64,000 nt of DNA from Dorea longicatena (GCF_025150085.1 NZ_CP102280.1:2677001-2741000); one strand, 5' to 3'. Positions 1 through 8,078 are shown, numbered from the stretch's first letter. The notes: generated from the sequence alone by a model not told the origin. A program made the numbers and translations.

Positions 1-70
1 AGTCTGTCACGGAATTCTTATCGTTTCCTGCATATTTTTTACATATATTTTTAAATTCGATAAAGCTCAT
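1..70 (-). CDS. ABC transporter ATP-binding protein, N-terminal fragment
   Basis: The first 23 codons of a minus-strand gene run off the left edge. It starts at the ATG at 68-70. The peptide begins MSFIEFKNICKKYAGND, the usual first strand of an ABC ATPase (MsmK/UgpC/MalK type), before the Walker A motif, which lies outside the window. An AAGGAGG ribosome-binding site lies inside the last codons of the upstream permease gene, only 3 bases away, so the gene is very likely translated with the transporter operon. The family call rests on context plus a very short stretch. Confidence 0.6.
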   Translation of the reverse strand, partial: MSFIEFKNICKKYAGNDKNSVTD

Positions 71-73
71 CTT

Positions 74-925
74 TTAGCCCTCCTTGGAACCTGTTGATAT
101 TACACCCTCTACGATCTGTTTTGAGAAGAGTGAATAGATAATAATGACCGGAATTGTTACCATTGTGATAACTGCAAGGGTCTGTCCTGTTGTTGTGTTA
201 TCATTTGATGTAATCGCATTCAGACCAATCTGTGCTGTCAGAAGATCACTGGATGTAAATACAAGTGACGGCCACAGATAATCATTCCATACATTCAGGA
301 ATGTAAATACACTAACCGTTGCCACTACACTCTTTGACATTGGAAGAACCATAGTAAAAAAGTATTTTACCGGTCCACAGTGATCTAACTGTGCTGCCTC
401 ATATACATCATCCGGAAGTCCCAGGAATACCTGACGGAACAGGAAAATGTTAAACGGATTCACGATCATTGGAAGTACATATCCAAGCACCGTATTCAGA
501 AGTCCAAGTTTTGCAATGATCAGGAAATGTATCGTAATGATCGTCTCCATCGGTACGATCATCAGAAGCATAATGATCAGAAGCCAGCGTTCTCTGAATG
601 GAAAATTAATCTTAGCCAATGCATATCCTGCCAGTCCATTTACAATTACACCAAGTACGATCAATATTGCTGCATAGAACAAGGTATTACACATATATCG
701 TACAAATCCTGTATTTGTTAATACAGATACATAATTTTCAAAGAAATTGCCGTTCAATGCCGGTGGAATGAATGCCGCCATACTGTTCATATCAGCAGTG
801 ATTGCCGCGTCTGGTTTGAATGAGTTTGCCAGCATCCAGATAACCGGAAACAGGAACAACAATGATACGATCAGAAGTACGACCGTCAGTATCCAATTAT
901 TTCTTTTTTGCTTTTTTGTTAACAT
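74..925 (-). CDS. Carbohydrate ABC transporter permease (MalG/CUT1 type)
   Basis: A 283-residue inner-membrane permease of the binding-protein-dependent family. It has an N-terminal membrane helix (about residues 11-32), five further hydrophobic segments, and the cytoplasmic EAA loop (EAAQLDHCGP, about 176-196) that docks on the ATPase. The start overlaps the upstream permease by 29 bases and has a GGAGGATCAGA ribosome-binding site. It is the third gene of a binding protein - permease - permease - ATPase operon. The sugar cannot be read from sequence. CUT1 systems usually import oligosaccharides or glycerol phosphates. Confidence 0.9.
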   Translation of the reverse strand: MLTKKQKRNNWILTVVLLIVSLLFLFPVIWMLANSFKPDAAITADMNSMAAFIPPALNGNFFENYVSVLTNTGFVRYMCNTLFYAAILIVLGVIVNGLAGYALAKINFPFRERWLLIIMLLMIVPMETIITIHFLIIAKLGLLNTVLGYVLPMIVNPFNIFLFRQVFLGLPDDVYEAAQLDHCGPVKYFFTMVLPMSKSVVATVSVFTFLNVWNDYLWPSLVFTSSDLLTAQIGLNAITSNDNTTTGQTLAVITMVTIPVIIIYSLFSKQIVEGVISTGSKEG

Positions 926-1796
926 TCTGATCCTCCTTATCTCTTGTTGCGATTGTCTGGATCACGGTCAGTATCATTACAAAGAATGCGAATACAATAG
1001 CCATTGTAGATGCCAGTCCAATTTCCCAGTTAACAGTACCTGTTTCATATATATCATACACAACCGTATACGTTGAATTCGATGGTCCTCCTCCGGTCAT
1101 AACCATTGGCTGTACCAACATACGGAATGCTCCGATTGTAATCGTAATTAAAACGAACACACACAATGGTTTCAATTCCGGCAGGGTAATGTCCTTGAAT
1201 TTTTGCCACGGTGTTGCATGGTCCATCTCGGCCGCTTCATAAAGTGCCGGATTGATTGCCTGGATTCCTCCCAGGAAGATGATCATCTGATATCCCATTC
1301 CCTGCCATGCACTCATAATCGCGATGGATGGAAGTGCCTGACTGGCACTGTTGATGAATGGCTGTGCATCAATTCCAAAGAAAGAAAGGATTGCATTCAT
1401 AATTCCTTCCGGGCTGTAGATCTGGATCCACAGTGTTGACACAACAGCAAGTGACATGACCACCGGAACAAAGAATGCTACTTTGAAATACTTCTTGCAA
1501 TGCGTCACTTTATTAATCAGAAGTGCCAGCACAAGCGCTCCAATTCCCTGCAGCGGAACAATAATGATCACAAACTTTACGGTATTAAAAAATGCCTGTG
1601 AAAACACATCATCTTTAAAAATCTGAATATAGTTGTCCAGTCCGACAAAATGCGTCAGTCCCGGATTTAAAGCAAAGAAATCAGTAAAACTGAAAATCAA
1701 TGTCAGGATCATCGGCAGGAATAAAAATATCGTAAGTAACACAAGTGCCGGTCCAAAAAACGCCATTCCCATAATGGATTCTGTTCTTTTCTTCAT
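897..1796 (-). CDS. Carbohydrate ABC transporter permease (MalF/CUT1 type)
   Basis: A 299-residue permease with six predicted membrane segments and the EAA loop (EAAEMDHATPWQKF, about 187-207). It pairs with the downstream MalG-type permease to form the channel. The start codon overlaps the stop of the binding-protein gene (TAATG), a sign of translational coupling. Length and topology are normal for UgpA/LacF-like proteins. Confidence 0.9.
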   Translation of the reverse strand: MKKRTESIMGMAFFGPALVLLTIFLFLPMILTLIFSFTDFFALNPGLTHFVGLDNYIQIFKDDVFSQAFFNTVKFVIIIVPLQGIGALVLALLINKVTHCKKYFKVAFFVPVVMSLAVVSTLWIQIYSPEGIMNAILSFFGIDAQPFINSASQALPSIAIMSAWQGMGYQMIIFLGGIQAINPALYEAAEMDHATPWQKFKDITLPELKPLCVFVLITITIGAFRMLVQPMVMTGGGPSNSTYTVVYDIYETGTVNWEIGLASTMAIVFAFFVMILTVIQTIATRDKEDQNVNKKAKKK

Positions 1797-3118
1797 TATT
1801 TCATCACATAACGCTTTAATTTTGCGTTAATCCTTTCTACAGATTTATCCAGTTCTGTCTTCGCATCATTATCGGTAAGTACCGAATTTTCCAATACTTC
1901 CTGTACCGATGCACTAACCTGTGGATATACAGGTGTTTTTGATCTTGGATGTCCATATTTACTCAGCTGATGATATAAGGCTTTATAATTCTCATCTTCT
2001 TCAAAAATCGGACTGCTCTCAAACGCTTCATATGTAGATGGGAAACTCTTACTTTCATCCCACAGACGCTTTCCACTTTCTACACCACTCATCCACTGTA
2101 CCAGCTTTGTCGCACCTTTTAGTTTCTTCGTCTTTGATGATGCCGCAAATGCCCAGGAACCGGTTGGTGTATATCTTCCGCCATCCCAGTTATCGGATAC
2201 TACATATGGTGCAACTCCAAGGTTTACATCCGGATAGTTATTATAGATTGTATTTACTTCCCATGCCCCGTCGAACTTAAATGCTGCTCTTCCGCTTTCG
2301 AACAGGTCTGTGATCTGTACTTTAGACATATATCCATTATCCAAAAACGATTTAAAATAATTCACTGTTTCCAGATTCTCTTTTGAATTGAATACACCGT
2401 TCACCTTCAGTCCATCTTTATTTACAAAGTCACCGCCATTTGACCAGAAAAACGGTGCATAATAATAAATCGTAGCTTCTCCTGTCGGGAAAGTCATATC
2501 CAGCGCATAACCTTTTTTCTTCTCTACTACCGGCTGTACTTTCTTTAACACCTCTGTGAATTCACTCCATGTCCATGGGTGATCTGCATCTGGAACTTCT
2601 ACACCTGCTTCTGCGAGAATATCTTTGTTATAATAAAGTCCCACGCTGGATTCCATTGCTCCAAGCGCATAGAGCTTGTTATTATACGTTCCCTGCTGAA
2701 TAATGGAATCCAGATACACGCTCTTTTCTTCGTCTGTTAATTTTGCAAGCGGCTGGATAATTCCGTTCTCTGCATATGCCGCTATATTAGGGCCATCAAC
2801 AGTAAGCACATCCGGCAGATCTCCTGACATCACGGATGCATTGATCTTATCCGAATAGCCTCCACCACTGTCATTTCGTGGAATAAATTCAATATCTGCA
2901 AAATATTTCCCATCATATTTCTTATTAAATGCATCTACAGATTTCCTGTAGCACTGTCCTTCTTCTGTGTCTTCGATTGAATGTACCCAGATAGAAAGAT
3001 ATTCTTCGCCTTTGTCATATCCCTTTACTTCTCCTGGTTGCGGCTGTTTATCTCCACACCCCGTCAATGCCATTGCAAAGAATGCTGCCAGCAGTACCCC
3101 TACTGTTCGTTTCTTCAT
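1796..3118 (-). CDS. Extracellular sugar-binding lipoprotein of CUT1 ABC transporter
   Basis: A 440-residue substrate-binding protein. The N-terminus is a lipoprotein signal: basic MKKR, a hydrophobic core, then lipobox LTGC with the acylated Cys at about residue 21. The rest resembles family 1 solute-binding proteins, with aromatic-rich patches such as WTWSEF and GSWAF. It captures the sugar outside the membrane for the two downstream permeases. It is the first gene of the operon, divergent from a LacI regulator, with a consensus promoter upstream. Confidence 0.92.
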   Translation of the reverse strand: MKKRTVGVLLAAFFAMALTGCGDKQPQPGEVKGYDKGEEYLSIWVHSIEDTEEGQCYRKSVDAFNKKYDGKYFADIEFIPRNDSGGGYSDKINASVMSGDLPDVLTVDGPNIAAYAENGIIQPLAKLTDEEKSVYLDSIIQQGTYNNKLYALGAMESSVGLYYNKDILAEAGVEVPDADHPWTWSEFTEVLKKVQPVVEKKKGYALDMTFPTGEATIYYYAPFFWSNGGDFVNKDGLKVNGVFNSKENLETVNYFKSFLDNGYMSKVQITDLFESGRAAFKFDGAWEVNTIYNNYPDVNLGVAPYVVSDNWDGGRYTPTGSWAFAASSKTKKLKGATKLVQWMSGVESGKRLWDESKSFPSTYEAFESSPIFEEDENYKALYHQLSKYGHPRSKTPVYPQVSASVQEVLENSVLTDNDAKTELDKSVERINAKLKRYVMK

Positions 3119-3146
3119 AGCTTTCTCCTTTCAGATTCACGATTGC

Positions 3147-3172
3147 GTAACCAGTTAAGTAACCGGTTACTT
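3147..3172. promoter_or_regulatory. LacI-type operator O1 (downstream of the ABC promoter)
   Basis: A perfect 16-base palindrome (AAGTAACCGGTTACTT, 3157-3172) with the central CG typical of LacI-family sites. A weaker half-like copy (GTAACCAGTTAA, 3147-3158) abuts it. It sits just downstream of the operon start, where bound repressor would block transcription. Confidence 0.75.
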
Positions 3173-3181
3173 TATATGCTC

Positions 3182-3210
3182 ATAATACTATCCAGAATCT
3201 TACTTGTCAA
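3182..3210 (-). promoter_or_regulatory. Promoter of the sugar ABC operon
   Basis: On the minus strand, TTGACA (3205-3210), a 17-base spacer, and TATTAT (3182-3187). It lies between two copies of a dyad operator. Confidence 0.8.
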
Positions 3211-3227
3211 TAGATTTCAAAGAAAAA

Positions 3228-3250
3228 GTTACCGGTTACTTAACTAGTTA
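3228..3250. promoter_or_regulatory. LacI-type operator O2 (between the divergent promoters)
   Basis: GTTACCGGTTAC (3228-3239) differs from the 3159-3170 palindrome by one base. It is followed by a second dyad, TAACTAGTTA (3241-3250). The centres of O1 and O2 are about 69 bp apart and flank the ABC promoter. O2 also lies just upstream of the lacI promoter, so it could mediate autoregulation. Confidence 0.65.
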
Positions 3251-3258
3251 TTTTTTGT

Positions 3259-3287
3259 TTGATTTTTTTCAATGCACTTGCTATACT
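3259..3287 (+). promoter_or_regulatory. Promoter of the LacI-family regulator
   Basis: TTGATT (3259-3264), a 17-base spacer, and TATACT (3282-3287), with an extended -10 TG at 3279-3280. Confidence 0.65.
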
Positions 3288-3318
3288 GATAATATACATT
3301 ATAAGAAAGAGGATTTAC

Positions 3319-4344
3319 ATGAAACAGAAAAAAGTAACTTTTGCAGATATAGCCGCTTATACAGGCTTTTCAAAAACTACCATTTCCAGATATTTTAATA
3401 ATCCGGATTCTCTGACTCTTGAAAATCAGGAAAAAATCGCTCATGCACTGGATGTCCTTGGATACCAGGAAAATAAGCTCGCCAAAGTACTGGCTAATGG
3501 AAAAAGTGAATTTGTTGGAATTATCATCCCCAACCTGTATCTTCATTATTACTCTGAGATGTTAAACCAGTTACTTTCTACTTACGAAAAGTATAATTAT
3601 AAATTTCTTGTATTCATTGGAAATAATAAAAAAGAGATTGAAGAAAAATATATTCATGAACTGATGGCTTATAAGATTGAGGGACTTATTGTCTTAAGCA
3701 ATACCATTTCTTCCGAAGAACTTGCTTCTTATAAACTACCAGTTGTTACCATCGAACGCGAATGTGACCATGTCTGCAGTGTATCTACAGACAACTATCT
3801 CGGTGGAGTTCAGGCAACCAGCTTATTGATACGCAATAAATGTGATGTTATTTTACACATCAATTCCATATTCCCAGATACACTTCCAACCTATGGACGT
3901 ATCCGGGGATTCGAAGATATCTGTAACGAACACCATGTCGTTCACGAATTAATCCAAAGAAATCTTGGAAACACTTATCAGGAAACCCTGACTCAACTAA
4001 AAAACATATTTAACGAAATTGAAGAAAAATATCCCTCACAAAAAAAGGGGGTCTTTCTTGCAAATGACACTTATGCCAGTATGTTCCTGAATCTGATATT
4101 TCAAAAATACGGGAAACTCCCGAAAGACTATCAGATTGTCGGATTTGATGATTCTCCTATTGCAAGCGAAGCAATCCTTCCAATCACAACTGTTGGACAA
4201 CAGATTGAAAAAATTGCGCAGACTGCCATGGAACTTCTCGTCCTTCAAATGAACGAAATGAAAAAAAGGAAACCGGCTCCTTTAAAAGAACCGGTTCATA
4301 AACAGATTACGCCGGTATTGATCCGACGTGATACTACGGAATAA
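3319..4344 (+). CDS. LacI-family transcriptional regulator
   Basis: A 341-residue repressor. The N-terminal helix-turn-helix (VTFADIAAYTGFSKTTISRY, about residues 6-25) is followed by the hinge and a periplasmic-binding-like effector domain containing the usual GFDDSP motif. The open frame extends 20 codons further upstream, but I choose the ATG at 3319 because it has an AAGAGG ribosome-binding site and gives the standard LacI N-terminus (MKQKKVTF). It is divergent from the sugar ABC operon, with matching palindromic operators between them, so it is probably the local repressor. The effector is unknown. Confidence 0.9.
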   Translation: MKQKKVTFADIAAYTGFSKTTISRYFNNPDSLTLENQEKIAHALDVLGYQENKLAKVLANGKSEFVGIIIPNLYLHYYSEMLNQLLSTYEKYNYKFLVFIGNNKKEIEEKYIHELMAYKIEGLIVLSNTISSEELASYKLPVVTIERECDHVCSVSTDNYLGGVQATSLLIRNKCDVILHINSIFPDTLPTYGRIRGFEDICNEHHVVHELIQRNLGNTYQETLTQLKNIFNEIEEKYPSQKKGVFLANDTYASMFLNLIFQKYGKLPKDYQIVGFDDSPIASEAILPITTVGQQIEKIAQTAMELLVLQMNEMKKRKPAPLKEPVHKQITPVLIRRDTTE

Positions 4345-4366
4345 TATCGGTAGTGAGCAAATGATA

Positions 4367-4402
4367 AATTCCCTGAAGTTTTATTATTCACTTCAGGGAA
4401 TT
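4367..4402. terminator. Bidirectional terminator between lacI and the rpn gene
   Basis: A 13-bp stem (AATTCCCTGAAGT, 4367-4379, with 4390-4402) around a 10-base loop between convergent genes. T-rich sequence follows on both strands. Confidence 0.7.
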
Positions 4403-4415
4403 CTTTTGACAAATT

Positions 4416-5429
4416 CTATATTTGGCTTTTTAATTTCTCAACCACTTTTTGAATTATGTTTATATCTTCTTCTAATTCATCTGCTATCTGTTCTGTTGAT
4501 TTTCCTTTTTTCAATTTCTTCTTTATTATTTTTTCTAAGAGTATCCGCTTTCCAATTTCGATTCCATCCTGTCTTCCAATCTCGATTCCGTCCTGTCTTC
4601 CAATCTCGATTCCATCCTGTCTTCCAATCTCGATTCCATCCTGTCTTCCAGCCTCATACTCTGCTTTCCGCAGTTTCTTTTCTTCAAACTCTTTGTCATA
4701 TTCATAGATGCTCACTCTGATCACCTCAGTCTTATTCTTCAATAAAAACTCTGCCAGGATTCCTTCTTCTATGCATTCGTCAACTGCTCTCGTAACTGCT
4801 TCTTCTAAAGAGACATCCTGTTTCGCCGCATATTTTCTTACTCTGGCGACATACTGTGCATATTCCTTTAATGTTCTACAATGTTCCATCAAATCTGAAC
4901 TGTGGCCATCATTCACATTCAGCATAGTCACTCTTAACTCCAGATCTGGATTTTCTGTTGGATTCTCGTATGCAGAAGATAATCGGAACTCACTACGATC
5001 TTCTACTTCTTTTGTTCCATTATAAAATACTAAAAATCTTGGCGTTGGTATCTTTTGTATCACAGTTGAATATAATGATTTCCGAACCACTAATCGTTGA
5101 TACTCATCCGCAATATAAAACAAATTTCTAAGTGGAATATTCGGATTATACGTTGACTGATGTTCATATAAATATAAATTCATATCCATGATAAACGCCA
5201 GATCGTTTTTCATTCCCATATAAATCGCATTTTCCAATGTAACAACCTGCAACTTTTCCGGATCTGTGTACTCTCTCCCATTCACCGCATTGTACAATGA
5301 TAACAAATTCTCTTTGTCATGGTACAACATTCTAAAAATTGTATCCTTGTACATCCTTTTTGCCTTTAACTGCCGGTTATTCACCTGATACTTTTGAATA
5401 CGTCTTTTCTGACCCTTTCTTTTCGCCAT
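4416..5429 (-). CDS. Rpn-family recombination-promoting nuclease / putative transposase
   Basis: About 337 residues. The body matches the PD-(D/E)XK nuclease family: FRMLYHDKENLLSLYNA near the N-terminus, then a D...EHQS core (IMDMNLYLYEHQS) and a conserved RFLVFYNGT strand. Family members (RpnA-like) cut DNA and raise recombination. The C-terminal tail carries four exact copies of the 8-residue repeat GRQDGIEI before a basic helical end. I choose the ATG at 5427-5429 (AGGAGGAAACAG ribosome-binding site) rather than the longer open frame to 5516. It stands alone, convergent with lacI. Confidence 0.85.
   Translation of the reverse strand: MAKRKGQKRRIQKYQVNNRQLKAKRMYKDTIFRMLYHDKENLLSLYNAVNGREYTDPEKLQVVTLENAIYMGMKNDLAFIMDMNLYLYEHQSTYNPNIPLRNLFYIADEYQRLVVRKSLYSTVIQKIPTPRFLVFYNGTKEVEDRSEFRLSSAYENPTENPDLELRVTMLNVNDGHSSDLMEHCRTLKEYAQYVARVRKYAAKQDVSLEEAVTRAVDECIEEGILAEFLLKNKTEVIRVSIYEYDKEFEEKKLRKAEYEAGRQDGIEIGRQDGIEIGRQDGIEIGRQDGIEIGKRILLEKIIKKKLKKGKSTEQIADELEEDINIIQKVVEKLKSQI
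4551..4646. repeat. Four in-frame 24-bp tandem repeats in the rpn tail
   Basis: Units at 4551-4574, 4575-4598, 4599-4622 and 4623-4646 differ by one or two bases. Each encodes GRQDGIEI on the minus strand. The length (3 x 8) keeps frame, so copy number can change without disrupting the protein. Confidence 0.9.
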
Positions 5430-5599
5430 ATTCTGTTTCCTCCTGTATGCAAGAGGATGTCTTTTTACTCTTTCAGTCATCTCCTGCTTTTTTACAATTG
5501 ATTGGTATGAAAGCATAGATTTCTGAAATAAAATTAGATTATAGATGGTATATGTCCGTTTTTATATACCGTTGATTTTTTTGAAATATGCTTTGGTAC

Positions 5600-5628
5600 A
5601 TATTAACATATCAATAAATATTAATCAA
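5600..5628 (-). promoter_or_regulatory. Possible promoter of the rpn gene
   Basis: TTGATT (5623-5628), a 17-base spacer, and TAATAT (5600-5605) on the minus strand, in AT-rich DNA. It implies a leader of about 170 bases. The AT background makes chance matches likely. Confidence 0.35.
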
Positions 5629-5670
5629 TGTATTTTTTACTATTTCCTTTTTTTGATAATGTTAATCACC

Positions 5671-6060
5671 TTAGCAATAAGGTATTACAAAATAATATTT
5701 TTTTCTTGTTTCAATTCTGTATACAGAATTTTTTGTATCCCATGAAACATAATATAATCCCGGAATAATTTTTTGCGTATCAACATCCACTATTTGCTTT
5801 TGTGTTTCTTCATTCTTTTGATATACTATTTCTTTTTTAACTTTTGGAGCAGACCATCCAAAATATACAATATAAATACGTGTACCATTTTCACATTTAT
5901 GCCGGCGTGCTGGTCCTAACTCGTATAATTCATCAAAAGAATTTACACTCTGTCTCGTTACTAACCCATCTTTCATGAATGCAATTGGTCCATATATATA
6001 CAAAAATACGATTCCAATTATGAGCAAACATAATATTTTGATTTTATTATTCTTTAACAT
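5671..6060 (-). CDS. Hypothetical single-pass membrane or exported protein
   Basis: About 129 residues. An N-terminal hydrophobic helix (about 9-24) is followed by a soluble domain rich in Tyr and Lys. I recognise no family. The frame is open up to 6267, but the ATG at 6058-6060 has a clear GGAGGT ribosome-binding site, and the upstream part (about 69 codons) looks like unrelated sequence. It is the last gene of a PadR-led minus-strand cluster, so it may belong to the same envelope-related locus. Confidence 0.5.
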   Translation of the reverse strand: MLKNNKIKILCLLIIGIVFLYIYGPIAFMKDGLVTRQSVNSFDELYELGPARRHKCENGTRIYIVYFGWSAPKVKKEIVYQKNEETQKQIVDVDTQKIIPGLYYVSWDTKNSVYRIETRKKYYFVIPYC

Positions 6061-6263
6061 GCGGCACCTCCTAAAACAGAGTATATTTTTGAATATAGCT
6101 CCTGTTTTTAGATTAGAATAACGTTCCATGTTGTAAATGTCAATATAAATGTAAAAGATAAGCGTTGTCAGATCATCCTGTTTGTCTTCTTTCATCAAGG
6201 TGCCTTTATAAAAGCCAATTATCTCATATTTCTTTTCACATGCCTTTAATTTGCTCTCATCAA

Positions 6264-6839
6264 TCACTTTCGCTTTTTCTGTTCTATATTCAAAAGCAAA
6301 GCTAGTGAATTACTTTGAATTTTTACTATGTTCATAATTACTGCAATGCACAAAATAACACACATATAAAAACATGTACTTCCAATATTCTTTAGAAACC
6401 AGCATGGATCTTGAACTGTTTGAATCCCTTCTTTTCTGAATATAGACTGAAGAAGAATTACAAAAGGCGTTCCCACTACACACCCAATCAGCCACGAAAT
6501 ACCACATATAATCCCATATTCCAGAATTATCATCCGGATAATATCTTTCTTTTCTTCTCCGAATACCATAAACATTCCATAATCTTTGATTCTTATCCGG
6601 CTATAATTGCTTACTGTATAGCTGATCAAAATCAGACCAATAAACAGCAATATATACATGTACGTTTGAATCGCAACTCCTTGTTGCGACCGAACCCTTT
6701 CTTCCATACTCATTGTTCCAAGAACCAATTCTTTAACTTCCAGAAACACGAATAATATAATTGCAACTAAAATAGTACTCATAAAACATACAATACTATT
6801 ACGCACATTCTTTTTTAATATTTTCAATAATACTTTCAT
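6264..6839 (-). CDS. Half-size FtsX/BceB-like permease
   Basis: A 191-residue membrane protein with four hydrophobic segments (about 15-35, 60-82, 103-135 and 150-172). The stretch between segments 2 and 3 (RIRIKDYGMFMVFGEEKKDI) is typical of FtsX-like permeases of the bacitracin-export family. BceB-type permeases are normally about 600-670 residues with two such units, so this is one unit only. It has its own start and an AAGGAA ribosome-binding site. No ATPase gene is adjacent. It could be a true half-transporter or a truncated relic. Confidence 0.6.
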   Translation of the reverse strand: MKVLLKILKKNVRNSIVCFMSTILVAIILFVFLEVKELVLGTMSMEERVRSQQGVAIQTYMYILLFIGLILISYTVSNYSRIRIKDYGMFMVFGEEKKDIIRMIILEYGIICGISWLIGCVVGTPFVILLQSIFRKEGIQTVQDPCWFLKNIGSTCFYMCVILCIAVIMNIVKIQSNSLALLLNIEQKKRK

Positions 6840-6878
6840 ATACTATTCCTTTAAGGAAAAATGTTTCCCCATCTTTTG

Positions 6879-7517
6879 TCATCTATTCTCAACTTCTATC
6901 TGTTCTCCTGCCGGTCTGTTCCTTCTTGCTCCAACCAGATACAGAATCGCCGGAACAAAATCAACAATAATCCCAACAATCATAAGTGGAAAGTCCGACG
7001 CTTTCAAAAATGCTTTTCCTGTATCTATTGCAATAATAATTTCATTGCAATATATTAACAGATTAATAATCATATAGATAGAACTACCTACTGTTAACTG
7101 TTTTATTTTTTCCGTATTATTACAGTTTGCTTCCCCATAATGTCCCAGATACCACATGCCGATTGAATAAGCAAGTAGCCATAACTCATGCATGCGTTCT
7201 CCATTTAAAAAGCAAATATTAATCAAGGAACCTACAATCCCACAAAGTCCAAATATCTGAAAATATATCGAAGTCGCTCTAAGCAATTTCCGTCCTCCCG
7301 GTGCTCTGCTTCCTCCTACAGAATAAATCAGATCATCACAGAATTCATGAACCGACTTTCCCAATACTGTTTCAAAATCTTCATTACGCTCCTGTGCTTC
7401 TTCCGCCATTCCCGTAATATCCTCAACCATCTGATTTATTTCTCTTTCCGTAAGTGGAAATGTCTTTATATACTTACGCATCTTCCGGATCATTCTTTTA
7501 TTTTTCTTCGTTAACAT
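6879..7517 (-). CDS. PadR-associated membrane protein (HAAS / DUF1700-like)
   Basis: 212 residues. The N-terminal 80 are soluble and helical, with a signature-like stretch (YIKTFPLTEREINQMVEDI) resembling the HAAS/DUF1048/DUF1700 domains usually found beside PadR regulators. Four hydrophobic segments follow (about 90-190). The stop lies 3 bases after the upstream PadR gene frame, so the two are an operon. Such proteins are thought to act with PadR in envelope-stress or ABC-permease loci. The family call is from motif recall. Confidence 0.6.
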   Translation of the reverse strand: MLTKKNKRMIRKMRKYIKTFPLTEREINQMVEDITGMAEEAQERNEDFETVLGKSVHEFCDDLIYSVGGSRAPGGRKLLRATSIYFQIFGLCGIVGSLINICFLNGERMHELWLLAYSIGMWYLGHYGEANCNNTEKIKQLTVGSSIYMIINLLIYCNEIIIAIDTGKAFLKASDFPLMIVGIIVDFVPAILYLVGARRNRPAGEQIEVENR

Positions 7518-7520
7518 AAT

Positions 7521-7847
7521 CTACTTCTCCTTTTTCAAAATTCTATTTACTGATGATTGTACTTCCGTCCAACATTTAATAAATTCCTTCAAATATGCCT
7601 GCCCCTCATCCGTTAGTGAATAATACTTTCTTTTCGGTCCAAGCGGCGAAGACCGTAATTCTGAAGAAATCATTCCTTTCTTTTCCAATCGTACAAGTAA
7701 TGGATAAATACTTCCCTCTTTTACATCTTCAAATCCGAATTCTTCTAATGTTGTTACAATCTCATATCCATATGTAACTGTCTCGGATAAAATCTGTAAT
7801 ATACATCCTTCTAAAGTTCCCTTCATTAATTGTGATTTATCATACAT
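7521..7847 (-). CDS. PadR-family transcriptional regulator
   Basis: A 108-residue winged-helix regulator with classic PadR hallmarks: LMKGTLEGCILQIL, YGYEIVTTL, GSIYPLLVRLEKKGMI (recognition helix) and the wing GPKRKYYSLT. Members of this short subgroup repress their own operon with downstream membrane proteins. Its promoter contains repeated ACTACTAT elements that could be its operator. Confidence 0.92.
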   Translation of the reverse strand: MYDKSQLMKGTLEGCILQILSETVTYGYEIVTTLEEFGFEDVKEGSIYPLLVRLEKKGMISSELRSSPLGPKRKYYSLTDEGQAYLKEFIKCWTEVQSSVNRILKKEK

Positions 7848-7866
7848 GTTCCCACCTACCTTGCAT

Positions 7867-7915
7867 ACTATAGTAGTTCTTAACTATATTGTATCACATA
7901 GTAGTTGTTTGTCAA
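7867..7915 (-). promoter_or_regulatory. Promoter and likely PadR operator
   Basis: TTGACA (7910-7915), a 16-base spacer, and TACAAT (7888-7893). AACTACTAT occurs twice on the minus strand (in the spacer and downstream), and TACTATAGTA (7867-7876) is a palindrome, as expected for a self-repressed padR promoter. Confidence 0.7.
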
Positions 7916-7981
7916 GTAATTTAAGAAGCTTATTTTGAAACAGAATATTTGACACTGAAAAAAATATTTTTGTATCTACAA

Positions 7982-8019
7982 AACCTGCCATCAGCAGCTT
8001 CTTCCGAACGAATGGCGAT
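7982..8019. repeat. Dispersed hairpin repeat, copy A
   Basis: A 38-base element beginning AACCTGCCA, with core GCAGCTTCTTCCGAACG and ending ATGGC. GCCAT at the left pairs with ATGGC at the right. About 79% identical to the copy at 39673-39710; weaker copies lie at 34187 and 54841. Found next to a transcription terminator. Confidence 0.6.
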
Positions 8020-8065
8020 AAAAAACCGCAGATGCAAGCTTTTCAACTTACCTCTGCGGTTTTTT
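8020..8065 (-). terminator. Terminator of the V-type ATPase operon
   Basis: A 13-bp stem (AAAAAACCGCAGA, 8020-8032, with 8053-8065) giving GC-rich pairing followed by a T run on the minus strand, directly after the last gene (ntpD). Confidence 0.85.
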
Positions 8066-8078
8066 ACAATATAGTCTT

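Noticed and set aside
4551..4646. Possible CRISPR array
   Set aside because: Repeats are directly adjacent without unique spacers, their length keeps a reading frame, and no cas gene is near. The same holds for the arrays at 32.1, 34.9 and 63.2 kb.
4328..4720. Plus-strand ORFs across the rpn repeats (4328-4720, 4456-4707)
   Set aside because: Shadows of the GRQDGIEI repeats; no ribosome-binding site and repeat-driven translations.
6061..6267. Upstream extension of the 129-residue protein to a 198-codon ORF
   Set aside because: The internal ATG has a strong GGAGGT site and starts a clean signal-like helix; the upstream part has no recognisable content, although the frame is open.
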